Part shown: piece by piece, positions 16,096 through 23,392 of the stretch | Layout: every line of letters starts with the position of its first letter | Position numbering within the stretch: the first letter of the stretch is position 1 | Assembly (NCBI GenBank): GCA_050257395.1 | Contig: JBLMWU010000265.1 | Coordinates: 1-23,392 of the forward strand | From: JAIRTY01 sp050257395 | Lineage (GTDB): Bacteria > Actinomycetota > Actinomycetes > Streptosporangiales > Streptosporangiaceae | Reading direction: 5' to 3' | Length of the DNA stretch: 23,392 nucleotides | Notes under the pieces: generated by a model | Database searches by the model: none | What the model was told of the DNA's origin: nothing | What the model saw: the letters and a program-made list of their open reading frames with translations, nothing else | Program-made: the position numbers and the translations under genes

Positions 16096-17430
16096 ATGCC
16101 GCATGCCCTCACCGAGCTCAAGCTTCACGCGGTCACCAAACCCGCTGATCAGCCTGTGCATGAGGTCCGTGCGGACGTGTGCGTGGTGGGTGCCGGGATC
16201 GCGGGCCTGTCAGCCGCCATCGAGTCGGCCCGGCTGGGCCGCGACGTGGTGCTGGTGGACTCGCTGCCGGTTATCGGCGGCCAGATGGTCCACTCCCTCA
16301 TCGGGCTTTTTTGCGGGGTGTTCGGCAATTCGCCGGTGTATTCACAGCTGACCCACGGCGTCTTCGACGACATTTTCCGCGACCTGGGCCCGACCGGCGA
16401 CCTGCACTTCGCGCGCGGCCACACCACCACGGTCTTCTACAACGAGGTGGCGCTCGGCCGGTGGCTGGAAAAGGAGATCCTGCGCTGCGGCGTGCGGACC
16501 ATCCTCGGCACCGTGCTGCAGCACGCCGACCTCCGCGATGGCCGCCTCGACTCGATCACGCTGGCCTCCCGGTACGGCAACGTCAAGGTCACCGCGGCCG
16601 GGTTCGTGGACGCCAGCGGCGACGCCGCCCTCACCTGGGAGGCGGGCCTGCCGTGCTGGGTGCCCGAGCGGCCCATCTACGGCTCGCAGCAGGTGATCGT
16701 GGAGAACCTGAACGAGGGGCACAAGCCCGACCCGGGCGAGATGGACCTGCGCATCCAGGAGAAAGGCGAGGAGTACGGGCTGCTGCGGCGCGGCGGGCTG
16801 GCCTTCTTCTTCCCCGGCCGCGGCACCGCGGTCCTGAACGTCACCCACATCGACGCGCCGCTGGACCCGCTCGAGGCGTCCCGGGCCCAGCTGGCGGGCA
16901 AGGCGCAGGCCGACGGGGCGCTGGCGCTGCTGCGGGCGGAGTTCCCCAAGACCTTCGGCGAGGCGCGGGTCCGCGCCTACGGCTACCCCGGGCGCCGGCA
17001 GACCCGCTGGATCCAGGGCCGGCATCAGCTCAGCGTGGACGAGGTCCGGGCCGGGACCCGGTTCGACGACGCGGTGGCCCGCACCGCCTGGCCGATCGAG
17101 CTGCATGACCGGTCCGACGGCTACGTGTGGGAGATGTTCGATGCCGACCACGTCCACTACGTGCCGCTGCGCAGCATGACCCCGCCGGGCGCGCACAACC
17201 TGGTCGCCGCCGGGCGCTGCGTGGACGGCGACGCCGCGGCCCTGTCCAGCGTGCGGGTGATGGGCCCGTGCGCGGCCATGGGCGCCGGGGCGGCGCACGC
17301 GCTGCACCTCGCGGGCGACGGCAGCGTCCACGACATCGACCTGGACCACCTCGCCGGGCGGGTGGGCGCGAACGTCGGGACCGGCGGGCTTCCGGACGGC
17401 GGCCCGCCCGGCCCGGGAGCTCCGCGATGA
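16096..17430 (+). CDS. FAD-dependent oxidoreductase (PF12831-like)
   Basis: 444-aa flavoprotein. The N-terminal dinucleotide fold is clear: VCVVGAGIAGLSAAIESARLG at about residues 28-48 (GxGxxG) and the closing acid of strand 2 in VVLVDS. It continues with the family's GGQMVHSLIGLFCGVF segment, and the C-terminal FAD-binding region GRCVDGDAAALSSVRVMGPCAAMGAGAAHALHLA matches FAD-dependent oxidoreductases of the PF12831 type. The substrate is unknown. ATG 16096 is chosen over a longer frame from ATG 16054 because CGGAG lies 5-6 nt upstream and the extra 14 residues are non-conserved in appearance. The stop overlaps the aconitase X start (ATGA), so the two proteins are made together. A likely role is oxidising the imported compound, or a later intermediate, to a carbonyl or imine. 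Confidence 0.85.
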   Translation: MPHALTELKLHAVTKPADQPVHEVRADVCVVGAGIAGLSAAIESARLGRDVVLVDSLPVIGGQMVHSLIGLFCGVFGNSPVYSQLTHGVFDDIFRDLGPTGDLHFARGHTTTVFYNEVALGRWLEKEILRCGVRTILGTVLQHADLRDGRLDSITLASRYGNVKVTAAGFVDASGDAALTWEAGLPCWVPERPIYGSQQVIVENLNEGHKPDPGEMDLRIQEKGEEYGLLRRGGLAFFFPGRGTAVLNVTHIDAPLDPLEASRAQLAGKAQADGALALLRAEFPKTFGEARVRAYGYPGRRQTRWIQGRHQLSVDEVRAGTRFDDAVARTAWPIELHDRSDGYVWEMFDADHVHYVPLRSMTPPGAHNLVAAGRCVDGDAAALSSVRVMGPCAAMGAGAAHALHLAGDGSVHDIDLDHLAGRVGANVGTGGLPDGGPPGPGAPR

Positions 17431-18707
17431 GGCTCACCGCGGAAGAGGAAGGCATGCGGGACGGTGCCGAAGGCGCCGCCGTCGCCGCCGCCATGGACCT
17501 GCTCGTCCGCTACGGCGAGGCGCTCGGCGCCGATCGGCTGTGCGACGTGCGCAACGTGGCCACCTCCATGACGCAGCCGTCCCCGGTCAAGGCCCGGCTG
17601 GTCGCCGAAGGCGGCTGGGACAAGGCGTTCGCGGTGATCAGCCTGGACAGCGACGCCAGCATCACCGTCCCCCCGATGCGGGTGTCCACCTGCCAGCTCC
17701 AGCACGGCTTCGGGCAGGACGCCGCCGGACTCATCCCCTACCCGGCCGAGCGGATCGCGCAGCAGGGCGACGCGGAGGCCTTCTACGGCCGCCGGGGCGT
17801 GAACATCCTGGCGACCTGCACCCCCTACCAGGTGGGCAACATCCCGGTCCGCGGCGAGCACCTGGCCTGGATGGAGTCCTCGGCGGTGGTGTACGCGAAC
17901 TCGGTGCTGGGCGCGCGGACCAACTGCGAGGGCACCGCGTCCACCGGCGCCGCCGGCCTCACCGGCAAGATCCCGTGCTGGGGCAACCACCTGGACGAGG
18001 GCCGGTACGGCACCCACCTGATCGACGTCCAGGTGCCGGTGGACGACTTCTTCGGCTGGGGCATGCTCGGCTACTTCGCCGGCGGCCTGGTGGGCGAGCA
18101 GCGGCCGGTCATCACCGGCGGCTTCGCCCGGCCGGACCTGACCGACCTCAAGCACTTCGGGGCCGCCGCCGCGACCTCCGGCGGGGTGGAGCTGTACCAC
18201 ATCCCGGGCATCACCCCGGAGGCGCCGGATGTGGCGGCCGCGTTCGGCCCCGGCCCGGTCCCCGCCGCGGTCAGCTACGGCGCCCGCGAGCGGCGGGCGG
18301 TGTACGAGACCCTCAACTCCCAGGGCACCTCCGCCGACGTGGATTTCGTGCTGCTCGGCTGCCCGCACGCGTCGGTCGACCAGATCGCCCGCGCCGCCCG
18401 GCTGCTGGACGGCCGGCGGCTGTCCGCCAGCACCGAGCTGTGGCTGATGGTGCCCCGGGCGCTCAAGGACGTCGCCGACCGCAGCGGCTACACGGAGGTC
18501 ATCGAGCGGGCGGGCGGCAAGGTGCTGGCCGACTCCTGCCCGGCCATGTCCCGGGTCGCGCCCGCCGGCACCCGGGTGTTCGCCACCGACTCGGCCAAGC
18601 AGGCCCACTACCTGCCCGCCATCCTCGGCATCGAGGCCTGGTTCGGCACCCTCGACGACTGCATCGGCGCTGCCGTCACCGGCCGCTGGCAGGGAGGCCT
18701 CTCGTGA
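17427..18707 (+). CDS. Aconitase X large (catalytic) subunit
   Basis: 426-aa protein of the aconitase X (AcnX, DUF521) family, an iron-sulfur dehydratase. Family motifs are LTAEEEGMRDGAEGAAVAAAM at the N-terminus, TCTPYQVGNIP (residues 130-140), WMESSAVVYANSVLGARTN (148-166) and HLDEGRYGTHLIDV. Cys312 (GCPHAS) and Cys371 (DSCP) are placed like cluster ligands of the family. Characterised members dehydrate cis-3-hydroxy-L-proline or, in archaea, phosphomevalonate. Two motifs look unusual: Cys167 in TNCEG, where I expect TNREG or TNRYG, and PPMRVSTCQL where many have VPTTLN. A third substrate is therefore plausible. The start overlaps the FAD gene and the stop overlaps the small subunit (GTGA). 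The small-subunit swivel domain is separate, as in the two-subunit AcnX class. Confidence 0.9.
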   Translation: MRLTAEEEGMRDGAEGAAVAAAMDLLVRYGEALGADRLCDVRNVATSMTQPSPVKARLVAEGGWDKAFAVISLDSDASITVPPMRVSTCQLQHGFGQDAAGLIPYPAERIAQQGDAEAFYGRRGVNILATCTPYQVGNIPVRGEHLAWMESSAVVYANSVLGARTNCEGTASTGAAGLTGKIPCWGNHLDEGRYGTHLIDVQVPVDDFFGWGMLGYFAGGLVGEQRPVITGGFARPDLTDLKHFGAAAATSGGVELYHIPGITPEAPDVAAAFGPGPVPAAVSYGARERRAVYETLNSQGTSADVDFVLLGCPHASVDQIARAARLLDGRRLSASTELWLMVPRALKDVADRSGYTEVIERAGGKVLADSCPAMSRVAPAGTRVFATDSAKQAHYLPAILGIEAWFGTLDDCIGAAVTGRWQGGLS

Positions 18708-19126
18708 TCACCTTGCACGGGCGGACGGTGGTGCCGGGCGTCGCGGAAGGCGAGGCGCTCGTCTCCCACGAGCCCATCTCCGGCTGGGGCGGCATCGACC
18801 CGGCGGCCGGCACCATCATCGAGCCGCGGCACGAGCTGTTCGGGCAGTGCTTCTCCGGCAAGGTCCTGGTGTTCCCCGGCGCCAAGGGCTCCTCCGGCTG
18901 GTCGGGCTTCTTCCAGAGCACCCGGCTGCAGGGCACCGCCCCGCTCGCCATGGTCTTCGTCCACATGAGCACCAAGGTGGCGCTGGGCGCGGTGGTCACC
19001 CGGGTGCCCGCGGTCACCGGCCTGGACGCCGACCCCTGCGCCGTGATCAGCACCGGCGACTGGGTGCGGGTCGACGCCACCAGCGGCCTGGTCGAGGTCA
19101 AGCCCGCCACTACTTCCCACCCGTGA
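18704..19126 (+). CDS. Aconitase X small (swivel) subunit
   Basis: 140-aa DUF126-type swivel domain that completes the aconitase X active site. GTG 18704 overlaps the large-subunit stop, with GGGAGG 6 nt upstream. Landmarks are an initial GRTVVPGVAEGEALVSHEPISGWGGIDP strand pattern, then HELFGQCFSGKVLVFP leading into the invariant GAKGSSGWSGFF loop (about residues 66-77) and the LGAVVTRVPAVTGLD end. The serines of the GSS loop are thought to take part in catalysis across the domain interface. The size is normal for the family. It must act with the preceding protein. Confidence 0.9.
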   Translation: MITLHGRTVVPGVAEGEALVSHEPISGWGGIDPAAGTIIEPRHELFGQCFSGKVLVFPGAKGSSGWSGFFQSTRLQGTAPLAMVFVHMSTKVALGAVVTRVPAVTGLDADPCAVISTGDWVRVDATSGLVEVKPATTSHP

Positions 19127-19140
19127 ACGGAGCCCGATCC

Positions 19141-20838
19141 ATGGCCGCACCGCGGCAGCTACGCAGCAACTTCGAGCCGGGCACCTCACGGTGGGCCACC
19201 CGGCGCGCGCAGTGGCGGGCCCTCGGCCTCACCGACGAGGACATGGCCAAGCCCAAGATCGCGATCGTGAACTCGTCGTCCAGCCTGGCGATCTGCTTCA
19301 GCCACCTGGACGAGATCGCCAAGCGCGCCAAGCGGGCCATCGAGCGGGCCGGCGGGGTGGCGTTCGAGGTGCGCACCGCCGCGCCGAGCGACTTCATCAC
19401 CAGCGCCGGGCACCGCGGCGGCTACATCCTGTCCGCCCGCGACCTGATCACCAACGACATCGAGGTCGCGGTCGAAGGGGCGCTGCTGGACGGCATGCTC
19501 TGCCTGGCGTCCTGCGACAAGACCGCGCCGGGCCAGCTGATGGCGGCGGGCCGGCTGAACATCCCCACCGTCATCGTGCCCTGCGGCTACCAGCCCAGCG
19601 GCAGCTACCGCGGCCGCCACTGCGACATCGAGGACGTATTCCTCGCCGCGGGCCACGTCGCCAGCGGCGAGGTCACCCTCGGCGAGCTCACCGAGATGAG
19701 CGAGAACGCCGTCCTCGGGCCGGGCGTGTGCGCGGGCATGGGCACCGCCAACACCATGCACATCGCCTGCGAGGCACTCGGCATGGCGCTGCCCGGCACC
19801 ACCCCGGTGCGGGCCAACAGCACGCCCATGTGGGACGCGGTCGAGCGGGCGTCCGGCCGGATCGTGGAGATGGTCGGCGAGGACCTGCGGCCCCGCGACA
19901 TCCTCACCCCGGACGCGTTCGCCAACGCCGTCATGACCGTGCTGGCGGTCAGCGGCTCCATCAACGCGGTCAAGCACCTGCAGGCCGTCGCCGCCGAGGC
20001 CGAGTGCGACGTGGACGTGTACGGGCTGTTCGAGCAGCTGGCCGGGCAGGTCCCGCTGCTGGCCGCGGTCCGGCCGAACGGCGAGACCGCGATCGAGGCG
20101 TTCGAGGACGCCGGCGGGGCCAGGGCCGTGATGAAGCAGCTGGCGGGCATGCTGCACACCGGGGCGCTCACGCTGACCGGCCGCACCGCCGGCGAGAACC
20201 TGGCCGGGGCGGCCGTGGCGGACGAGGAGATCATCCGCCCGCCGCAGCGGGCGCTCGGGCGCCGGCCCACCATCGTGCTGATCCGCGGCTCGCTGGCGCC
20301 CGGCGGCGGCATCGTCAAGCTGGCCGTGGCCGACGACCGGGCGCTGGAGTTCACCGGCCCGGCCCTGGTGTTCGACTCGCCCGACGACGCGCTGGCCGCG
20401 GTCGGGCGCGGGGCGATCACCGGCGGGGAGGTGGTGGTGCTGCGCGGTCAGGGCCCCACCGGCAGCCCGGGCATGGGCATGGCCTCCCGGCTGGTCTTCG
20501 CCCTCGACGGGATCGGCCTCACCAGCCAGGTCGCGGTGGTCACCGACGGCCAGCTGTCCGGACTGGTCAACAAAGGCATCGTGGTCGGGGAGGTGTCGCC
20601 GGAAGCGGCCGCGGGCGGCCCGCTCGCGCTGGTGCGCGACGGCGACCCGATCCGCATCGACGTGCTCGGGCGCACCGCGGACCTGGACGTGCCGGAGCAG
20701 GAGCTGGCGGAGCGGCGGGCGAACCTGGCCGCCCGGCCGCCGTCCGGCGAAAGAGGCTGGCTGTCGGTGTACGAGCGGCTGGTCCGGCCGCTGCCCGAAG
20801 GCGCGGTGCTCGGCCCGGCCCGGACGGGGGACCGGTGA
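19141..20838 (+). CDS. IlvD/Edd-family dehydratase, uncharacterised subgroup
   Basis: 565-aa iron-sulfur dehydratase related to dihydroxy-acid dehydratase and 6-phosphogluconate dehydratase, acting on a 2,3-dihydroxy acid. Cluster cysteines are Cys52 (AICFSHL), Cys125 (CDKTAPGQLMAA) and Cys197 (GPGVCAGMGTANTM). The C-terminal TDGQLSG at about 468-474 contains the likely catalytic Ser473, and PTGSPGMGM is the metal/cluster-side loop. It differs from housekeeping IlvD: NSSSSLAICFSHL replaces NSWNEITPCNxHL, and APSDFITSAGHRGG replaces AVSDGIAMGHEGM. With no isoleucine/valine genes around it, it is probably catabolic. ATG 19141 has CGGAG 8 nt upstream, 14 nt after the AcnX small subunit. The stop overlaps the following livF start (GTGA). 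Confidence 0.88.
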   Translation: MAAPRQLRSNFEPGTSRWATRRAQWRALGLTDEDMAKPKIAIVNSSSSLAICFSHLDEIAKRAKRAIERAGGVAFEVRTAAPSDFITSAGHRGGYILSARDLITNDIEVAVEGALLDGMLCLASCDKTAPGQLMAAGRLNIPTVIVPCGYQPSGSYRGRHCDIEDVFLAAGHVASGEVTLGELTEMSENAVLGPGVCAGMGTANTMHIACEALGMALPGTTPVRANSTPMWDAVERASGRIVEMVGEDLRPRDILTPDAFANAVMTVLAVSGSINAVKHLQAVAAEAECDVDVYGLFEQLAGQVPLLAAVRPNGETAIEAFEDAGGARAVMKQLAGMLHTGALTLTGRTAGENLAGAAVADEEIIRPPQRALGRRPTIVLIRGSLAPGGGIVKLAVADDRALEFTGPALVFDSPDDALAAVGRGAITGGEVVVLRGQGPTGSPGMGMASRLVFALDGIGLTSQVAVVTDGQLSGLVNKGIVVGEVSPEAAAGGPLALVRDGDPIRIDVLGRTADLDVPEQELAERRANLAARPPSGERGWLSVYERLVRPLPEGAVLGPARTGDR

Positions 20839-21500
20839 GCGCGCCCGTGCCGGCGCTGGCGGTGGCCGGCATGTCGGTCGCCTACGGCCGGGTGCTGGCG
20901 GTGCACGACGCCACCTTCACCATCGCCGAGGGCGAGTCGGTGGCGATCGTCGGGCCGAACGGGAACGGCAAGAGCAGCATCCTCATGGGCGTCGCCGGGA
21001 TGGCGCAGCGGCGGGGCACCGTGGAGATCTTCGGCGCCGCCGCGCCGGCCGGGGACGTGATGTGGGCGGCCCGGCACGGCCTGACCGTGGTGCCCGAGCG
21101 CCGCCAGCTCTACCCGAACCTGTCGGCCGCCGACAACATCGTGCTCGGCTGCTACAGCTGGACCCGCTCCGCCCGGAAGGCGAAGTCCTCCGATGCGTTC
21201 TCGTTCGCACTCGATCTCTTCCCCGACCTGAAGCCGCACCTGAACCAGGCCGCCGGCACCCTGTCCGGCGGTCAGCAGCAGATGGTCGCCATCGCCCGCG
21301 GCCTGGCCGCCAACCCGCGGATCCTCGCCGTCGACGAGCCCTGCCTGGGCCTGGCCGAGGCGGTCAGCAAGCGCGTGTACGCGGCGCTGGCCCGGATCCA
21401 CGCCGAAGGCCGGACGCTCATCGTCGTCGAGGAGGCCCCCAAGCGTGCGCTGCAGATCTGTACCCGCCGGGTGGAGGTGCGCAATGGCATCGCCACGTGA
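20835..21500 (+). CDS. livF: Second LivF-type ABC transporter ATPase
   Basis: 221-aa ATPase of the branched-chain amino acid-type importers, start GTG 20835 inside the IlvD-like stop. Motifs are Walker A GPNGNGKSS, the LivF hallmark VPERRQLYPNLSAADNI, signature LSGGQQQM and Walker B ILAVDEPCLGLAE. Two oddities: the switch region reads IVVEEAPKRAL rather than the usual LVEQN, and the protein stops at EVRNGIAT, about 15 residues before where LivF normally ends. No stop or frameshift in the nearby sequence explains the short tail, so the truncation looks native. It belongs with the LivH and LivM that follow; no LivG or binding protein is in the window. Confidence 0.9.
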   Translation: MSAPVPALAVAGMSVAYGRVLAVHDATFTIAEGESVAIVGPNGNGKSSILMGVAGMAQRRGTVEIFGAAAPAGDVMWAARHGLTVVPERRQLYPNLSAADNIVLGCYSWTRSARKAKSSDAFSFALDLFPDLKPHLNQAAGTLSGGQQQMVAIARGLAANPRILAVDEPCLGLAEAVSKRVYAALARIHAEGRTLIVVEEAPKRALQICTRRVEVRNGIAT

Positions 21501-21530
21501 GGGGCGCCCCGGCCAGCGGGGGGAGCCGTC

Positions 21531-22418
21531 ATGAAGTTCGGCAACCTGCTCATCGCCGGCATCGTCACCGGCTCCATCTACGCCGTGTTCGCCGTGTGCG
21601 TCGCTGTCTGGTACCGGGTCAGCAACATCCTCAACCTGGCCGTCGGCGACTTCGCGATGTTCGGCGCCCTCAGCGTCGACTACCTGGTCCGGGTCCGCAA
21701 CTGGCCGCTGGCCGCAGCCATCCCCGCCACGCTGTTGCTGGTCGCCGTGTTCGGCTACGCCTACGACCAGGTGGTGCTGCGGATGGCGCAGGACGGGCGG
21801 CGGCGCCAGGAAGGCATCGTCATCACCTTCTTCTTCACGTTCGCGCTGTCGTTCTTCATCGACGGCGTCGCCAAGATCCTCTACGGCACCGACGTGCACG
21901 CCGCCCCCGGCCTGTGGAACGGCAACTCGCTGACCGTCGCGGGCGGGCTGCACATCGAGCGGGCCGGGATCCTGGTGCTGGCCTGCGCCGTGATCAGCGG
22001 CCTCATGTTCGCCCTGTACATCCGGTACACGCTGTCGGGCAAGGCGATGGAAGCCTGCGGTGAGAACAACCTCGGCGCCCGCATCGTCGGCATCGACACC
22101 CGCCGCTACCGGCGGCTGATCTTCGTCGGCACCGCGGTGCTGGCGTGCATCTTCGGCATCGTCGAGTCGCCGATCACCGGCTACACGTTCCTGTCCGGCG
22201 CCACCATCAGCGTCACCGGGTTCATCGCCGCCGCGTACGGCGGGTTCCAGAAGCCCGGCCGGGCGCTGGTCGCGGGCCTGGCCATCGGCATCCTCGAGGC
22301 GCTGCTCGGCGGCTACGTCAGCACCACCTACGCCGACACGCTGATGTACGCGATCCTCGCCGCCCTCGTCCTCGCCCGGCCGCGCGCCCTGGGCTTCGAA
22401 TCCGCCGTCGGCGGCTGA
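21531..22418 (+). CDS. livH: Second LivH-type ABC transporter permease
   Basis: 295-aa permease beginning at ATG 21531, with GGGGGAG about 6 nt upstream and 30 nt after livF. Landmarks are IVTGSIYAVFAVCVAVWYRVSNILNLAVGDFAMFGALS at the N-terminus, YLVRVRNWPLA, the coupling loop SGKAMEACGENNLGARIVGID and AYGGFQKPGRALVAGLAIGILEALLGGYVS. It pairs with the downstream LivM to form the channel for the solute processed by the three enzymes upstream. Divergence from the window's other LivH is large, so this is a second importer, not a recent duplicate. Confidence 0.93.
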   Translation: MKFGNLLIAGIVTGSIYAVFAVCVAVWYRVSNILNLAVGDFAMFGALSVDYLVRVRNWPLAAAIPATLLLVAVFGYAYDQVVLRMAQDGRRRQEGIVITFFFTFALSFFIDGVAKILYGTDVHAAPGLWNGNSLTVAGGLHIERAGILVLACAVISGLMFALYIRYTLSGKAMEACGENNLGARIVGIDTRRYRRLIFVGTAVLACIFGIVESPITGYTFLSGATISVTGFIAAAYGGFQKPGRALVAGLAIGILEALLGGYVSTTYADTLMYAILAALVLARPRALGFESAVGG

Positions 22419-22437
22419 CCATGCGGAGGCTGCACAG

Positions 22438-23392
22438 ATGGTGACCAAGGACGTGACCCCGGCGGCGCCGGCCCGGGCCGCGCGCCTGACCCGGCTCGCC
22501 CAGGGTCCGGGCCTGCGCGGGCCGCTCGGCGCCACCGGCCTGGTGCTGGTGGCCGGGCTGGTGGTGACCGGGTTCTTCGCCCAGGAGTACGCGGGCAGCG
22601 TGTTCGTGCTCGCGTTCACCTACGCGATCGTGACGGCCGGCATGGCCGTGCAGATCGGCTTCAGCCAGCAGATCGCGTTCAGCCAGTCCGTGTTCATGGG
22701 GCTGGGCGCCTACGGCGTCGCGGTGCTCAACACCAACCTGAACCTGCAGGTCCTGCTGGCCGCCGTGCTCATGATGGTGGGCAGCGGCCTGGTCGCCCTG
22801 ATCCTGGGCTCCGTGGTGACCCGGGCGTCGGGCCTGGCGCTGGCGGTCGCCACGATCATGCTGCCGCTGATCGGCGTCGGCTACCTCAGCTCCGCCAGCT
22901 ACCTTGGCGGGTCGGTGGGCATGCCGGTCACCGGCAGCCTGTGGCCCGCCGCCAGCCCCCAGGCCACCGCGGTGGGCAACGGCATCCTCACGGTGGTGCT
23001 GACCGCGGCGGTGGTGTTCGTCGCCTGCCGGGTGCTGGCTTCCGACATCGGGCTGGAGCTGTATGTGCTGGGGGTGGACGAGCGGACCGCCGCCGCCATG
23101 GGCGTGTCCACCCCGCGCCGCAAGCTGGAGCTGTTCGTGCTGGGCTCCATGTTCGCCGCCCTCGGCGGGGCGGTGTACGCGGGGACGCAGCTCTTCGTGC
23201 CCTCGACCCTGGTGGACCCGACCGCCGAGCTGTCGCTGCTGATGATGCTGTTCATCGGCGGGCGGCGGAGCATCCTGGGCGCGGTGGTGGGGGCGCTGGT
23301 CATCCAGTACGTGTCCGGGGCCAGCAACTGGGTCAGCGTCAACATCCTGATCGTCGAGGGTGTGCTCATCACGGTGATCCTGCTGGTGGACC
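22438..23392 (+). CDS. livM: Second LivM-type ABC transporter permease (3' end beyond window)
   Basis: Open to the right edge: 318 codons are visible from ATG 22438, with GGAGG (22425-22429) 8 nt upstream and a 19-nt gap after livH. A 25-residue basic N-terminus leads into the first helix (ATGLVLVAGLVVTGFF). LivM landmarks follow: IGFSQQIAFSQSVFMGLGAYGVAVL, VTRASGLALAVATIMLPL, the coupling loop VLGVDERTAAAMGVSTPRRKLELF, and AALGGAVYAGTQLFV, ending at the window edge near LIVEGVLITVILLVD. The LivG ATPase is absent from the window; it may follow, or be fused to this permease as in some actinomycetes, which the cut edge does not allow to be decided. Confidence 0.9.
   Translation, partial: MVTKDVTPAAPARAARLTRLAQGPGLRGPLGATGLVLVAGLVVTGFFAQEYAGSVFVLAFTYAIVTAGMAVQIGFSQQIAFSQSVFMGLGAYGVAVLNTNLNLQVLLAAVLMMVGSGLVALILGSVVTRASGLALAVATIMLPLIGVGYLSSASYLGGSVGMPVTGSLWPAASPQATAVGNGILTVVLTAAVVFVACRVLASDIGLELYVLGVDERTAAAMGVSTPRRKLELFVLGSMFAALGGAVYAGTQLFVPSTLVDPTAELSLLMMLFIGGRRSILGAVVGALVIQYVSGASNWVSVNILIVEGVLITVILLVD

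Noticed and set aside
20448..22619. 723-codon minus-strand open frame across the IlvD-like gene, livF and livH
   Set aside because: It is antisense to three recognised genes and has no domain-like pattern.

Overview
The window is high-GC, tightly packed bacterial DNA. It has GTG and TTG starts, stop/start junctions overlapping as ATGA or GTGA, a luciferase-like F420-type oxidoreductase and apparently leaderless promoters. Together these point to an actinomycete (Actinomycetota), but no rRNA or other marker is present to place it further. All 20 protein genes are transport, catabolic or regulatory. I found no tRNA, rRNA, CRISPR array, transposase or phage gene.

Layout. (1) 22-4870, plus strand: an ABC importer of the dipeptide/oligopeptide/nickel class (two permeases, two ATPases; the binding protein is not in the window, perhaps upstream) followed 2 nt later by an LLM-class oxidoreductase. 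(2) 4871-6235: a GNAT acetyltransferase and an HxlR-type regulator, divergent across a 12-bp inverted repeat that overlaps two symmetrical candidate leaderless promoters; a 15-bp tandem repeat follows the regulator. (3) 6236-11252, minus strand: a complete branched-chain-amino-acid-type (Liv/HAAT) importer in the order binding lipoprotein, LivH, LivM, LivG, LivF. (4) 11655-14645, plus strand: acetoacetyl-CoA synthetase and a LysR regulator, divergent from the importer across a 402-bp control region. (5) 14702-15892: an unrecognised single-pass membrane protein with its own promoter. (6) 16096 to the right edge: a probable operon of FAD oxidoreductase, aconitase X large and small subunits, IlvD/Edd-family dehydratase, and a second Liv-type importer (LivF, LivH, LivM, the last cut by the window edge).

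How they may work together. Region 6 is the most interesting. Two unrelated iron-sulfur dehydratases and a flavin oxidoreductase are translationally coupled to each other and to an importer, so the operon reads as uptake plus oxidation plus two dehydrations of a small hydroxylated carboxylate. It lacks the proline racemase, pyrroline-carboxylate reductase or pyrroline deaminase genes expected of known hydroxyproline pathways, and its aconitase X and IlvD-like proteins differ from the textbook forms at conserved motifs. Its substrate is therefore open. Regions 3 and 4 together suggest uptake of a compound whose breakdown yields acetoacetate, with the LysR protein as the likely regulator. Region 1 pairs peptide-type import with a flavin-dependent oxidation step.
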